Shown: piece after piece, positions 5,693 through 7,011 of the stretch
Layout of the letters: every line of letters starts with the position of its first letter
Position numbering within the stretch: position 1 is the stretch's first letter
DNA from: an uncultured Clostridia bacterium
Lineage (GTDB): Bacteria > Bacillota > Clostridia > Oscillospirales > Ruminococcaceae
DNA: 7,011 bases
Assembly (NCBI GenBank): GCA_947176675.1
Contig: CAMWRN010000129.1
Span: 1 to 7,011 of the forward strand
Direction: 5' to 3'
Made by a program: the position numbers and the translations under genes
The notes under the pieces: model-generated
What the model was told of the DNA's origin: nothing
The model's database searches: none
The model's input: the letters and a program-made list of their open reading frames with translations, nothing else

Positions 5693-7011
5693 TTGAAAAT
5701 TTCTATGAACCGTATCGCCAAAGACACCGCACGGCTTACCGCAGTCTCACTTATATTGCAGGGACTGGGTCTGTGGCTGAACATTTTTATATCGAACAAG
5801 CTGGGAACAGCCTCTGTGGGGGTAATGACTCTTATAACCTCGCTGTTCGGATTTATTATGGTGCTTGCCAACGGAAACATTTTCATCTCCACCAGCCGCT
5901 TTGTTTCAGAGGAATTAGGCGCGGGAAACGGCAACGTCCGCAGAATAATGAAGCTTTCACTTGGATTTGCCGTGACGCTTTCCTCAGCTTTTGCTCTCGC
6001 TTCCTTCGGACTTGCTCGAATTATTGCTGATCATGTTTCCCAGACTCCCGAGCTTGCATTGTCGGTCAGGATAATTGCTCTGTCGCTTCCTCCCGCGGCG
6101 TTCGGATCTTGTATAAGGGGATACTTCAACGCAGTAAGGGACGTACGCATACCTTGCTTTGGAGATATTATAGAATTTTCCGCCAAGTGGGTGTCTCTTA
6201 CTGTCGGGGTAATTTTCCTGCTTGACCGCGGGTTAAGCGTTTACATATTGATATCGTCTTCAATACTTATCGGAGAAGTTGTCAGCTTTGTATACTATGT
6301 AGTAAAATATCTGCCTGAATACCGCCGTTTTTCGGCATTGCCAAACGGACAGCCGAGGATAGAAAAAATTTCCTCCTATCTGAAGCTTTCACTGCCTATT
6401 GTTGCGGGAGGATACGTTCAAATGATAATGTCATCACTGAACGAAGCCCTCGTACCGGTTGCTCTGCTGAAATACAACGCTTCCGCCGAACGCGCCATGA
6501 GCGAATATGGAATGTTCGAAGCAATGATAATCCCAACAGTTTTCTACCCTGCGGTAATTCTAACCAGTCTGTCAAACATTATCATACCCGAAATTGCGAG
6601 GGCTAAATCCTCGAAAAACGTCGAAAGAGTACAAAATCTTATAAAGAAAAGTCTTATCAGAGCGTTTGCGTACTCATTTTTTGTTTCGGGAATGCTGCTT
6701 GTCATGGGAAAAAATATCGGACAGATACTATGTCCCTCGGACAGCCTTGTCAGCGAGACCCTTGTGAAGATGTTTCCCGTTGTACCGTTTATCTACCTTG
6801 AGATCGTTCTGGAGGGTATTATAAAGGGACTTGGCAGACAGAATTTTTCCACCGTAAACAGCCTCTGCGAATACGCGATACGGATAGTCTGCGTGATAGT
6901 TTTTGTTCATCTTTACGGCTTCACAGGCGGACTGATCTCGTACTACGCCAGCAACGTGTACAGCCAGATTGTCCGCGGGATATTTGTTTTTCACGCCGCG
7001 GAGCTCCGCTT
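5693..7011 (+). CDS. MOP-superfamily polysaccharide/lipid flippase, SpoVB/MurJ-like (partial, cut at right edge)
   Basis: The frame is open from TTG at 5693 (ATG alternative 5705) to the window end, 439 complete codons with no stop. The translation is strongly hydrophobic, with about 12 likely membrane segments, for example near residues 13-35, 44-64, 86-112, 163-180, 184-207, 277-297, 322-340, 355-378, 391-408 and 410-430. Hallmarks of the polysaccharide-transporter branch of the MOP superfamily are an N-terminal helix ending LNIFISNKLGTASVG (29-43), RGYFNAVRD (142-150) between early helices, and IKGLGRQNFSTVNS (377-390) late in the protein. Such inner-membrane proteins flip lipid-linked sugars; close relatives include SpoVB of sporulating Firmicutes, MurJ and Wzx. 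Members usually have 430-550 residues, so the visible part is most of the protein. It is divergent from murD with 128 nt between starts, compatible with an envelope role but not proof that its substrate is lipid II. Which relative is the true orthologue cannot be settled here. Confidence 0.88.
   Translation, partial: MKISMNRIAKDTARLTAVSLILQGLGLWLNIFISNKLGTASVGVMTLITSLFGFIMVLANGNIFISTSRFVSEELGAGNGNVRRIMKLSLGFAVTLSSAFALASFGLARIIADHVSQTPELALSVRIIALSLPPAAFGSCIRGYFNAVRDVRIPCFGDIIEFSAKWVSLTVGVIFLLDRGLSVYILISSSILIGEVVSFVYYVVKYLPEYRRFSALPNGQPRIEKISSYLKLSLPIVAGGYVQMIMSSLNEALVPVALLKYNASAERAMSEYGMFEAMIIPTVFYPAVILTSLSNIIIPEIARAKSSKNVERVQNLIKKSLIRAFAYSFFVSGMLLVMGKNIGQILCPSDSLVSETLVKMFPVVPFIYLEIVLEGIIKGLGRQNFSTVNSLCEYAIRIVCVIVFVHLYGFTGGLISYYASNVYSQIVRGIFVFHAAELR

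Noticed and set aside
5679..5696. Five-codon leader frame (ATG...TGA) overlapping the TTG start of the flippase gene.
   Set aside because: It has no ribosome binding site of its own and contains the flippase GAGGG site; it is too short to distinguish from chance.
5650..5934. Minus-strand 94-residue open frame at the start of the flippase gene.
   Set aside because: It is opposite the clearly coding flippase frame and has no motif of its own.
6728..6994. Minus-strand 88-residue open frame near the right edge.
   Set aside because: The plus-strand flippase frame is continuous here with convincing membrane segments, so this is a shadow.

Overview
The window looks like a low-to-mid GC Firmicute chromosome segment, most likely a Clostridia member of the Ruminococcaceae/Oscillospiraceae type. 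This is inferred from the clostridial flavour of the MurD, the paired M42 aminopeptidases, the YnbB-type PLP enzyme and a SpoVB-like flippase, plus strong Shine-Dalgarno sites and sigma-A-type promoters. No lineage marker such as rRNA is present. I see no mobile element, tRNA, rRNA or CRISPR array.

Layout. Bases 1-110 are intergenic and hold a near-consensus leftward promoter (TTGCAA-17-TATAAT with an extended -10) and an AAGGA site at the very edge, so another minus-strand gene probably starts just outside the window. Bases 111-5564 hold five tightly packed minus-strand genes. In transcription order they are murD (cell-wall D-Glu ligase), two M42 metallo-aminopeptidases, a GNAT acetyltransferase with a GTG or TTG start, and a PLP-dependent methionine gamma-lyase family protein. 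Junctions are 7 nt apart, a 4-nt ATGA overlap, a 13-nt (or 4-nt TTGA) overlap, and 4 nt apart, so this is almost certainly one operon. A TTGCTA-17-TATAAT promoter at 5605-5633 reads into murD. Bases 5565-5692 are a divergent control region. From 5693 to the right edge runs a plus-strand MOP-superfamily polysaccharide/lipid flippase (SpoVB/MurJ-like). It starts with TTG behind a GAGGG site and is cut by the window end, probably close to its C-terminus.

How the genes fit together. murD and the divergent flippase both point to envelope assembly: MurD makes the UDP-MurNAc-dipeptide and flippases of this class move lipid-linked sugars. The aminopeptidases, acetyltransferase and PLP enzyme look like peptide and amino-acid turnover genes co-transcribed with murD. 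A functional link is only an inference. All gene families here are known. The points most worth a second look are the operon's composition, the duplicated M42 genes, the AT-rich GNAT gene, and a CGGAAAA heptamer shared by the spacers of both strong promoters. I do not see convincing evidence of a wholly new system.
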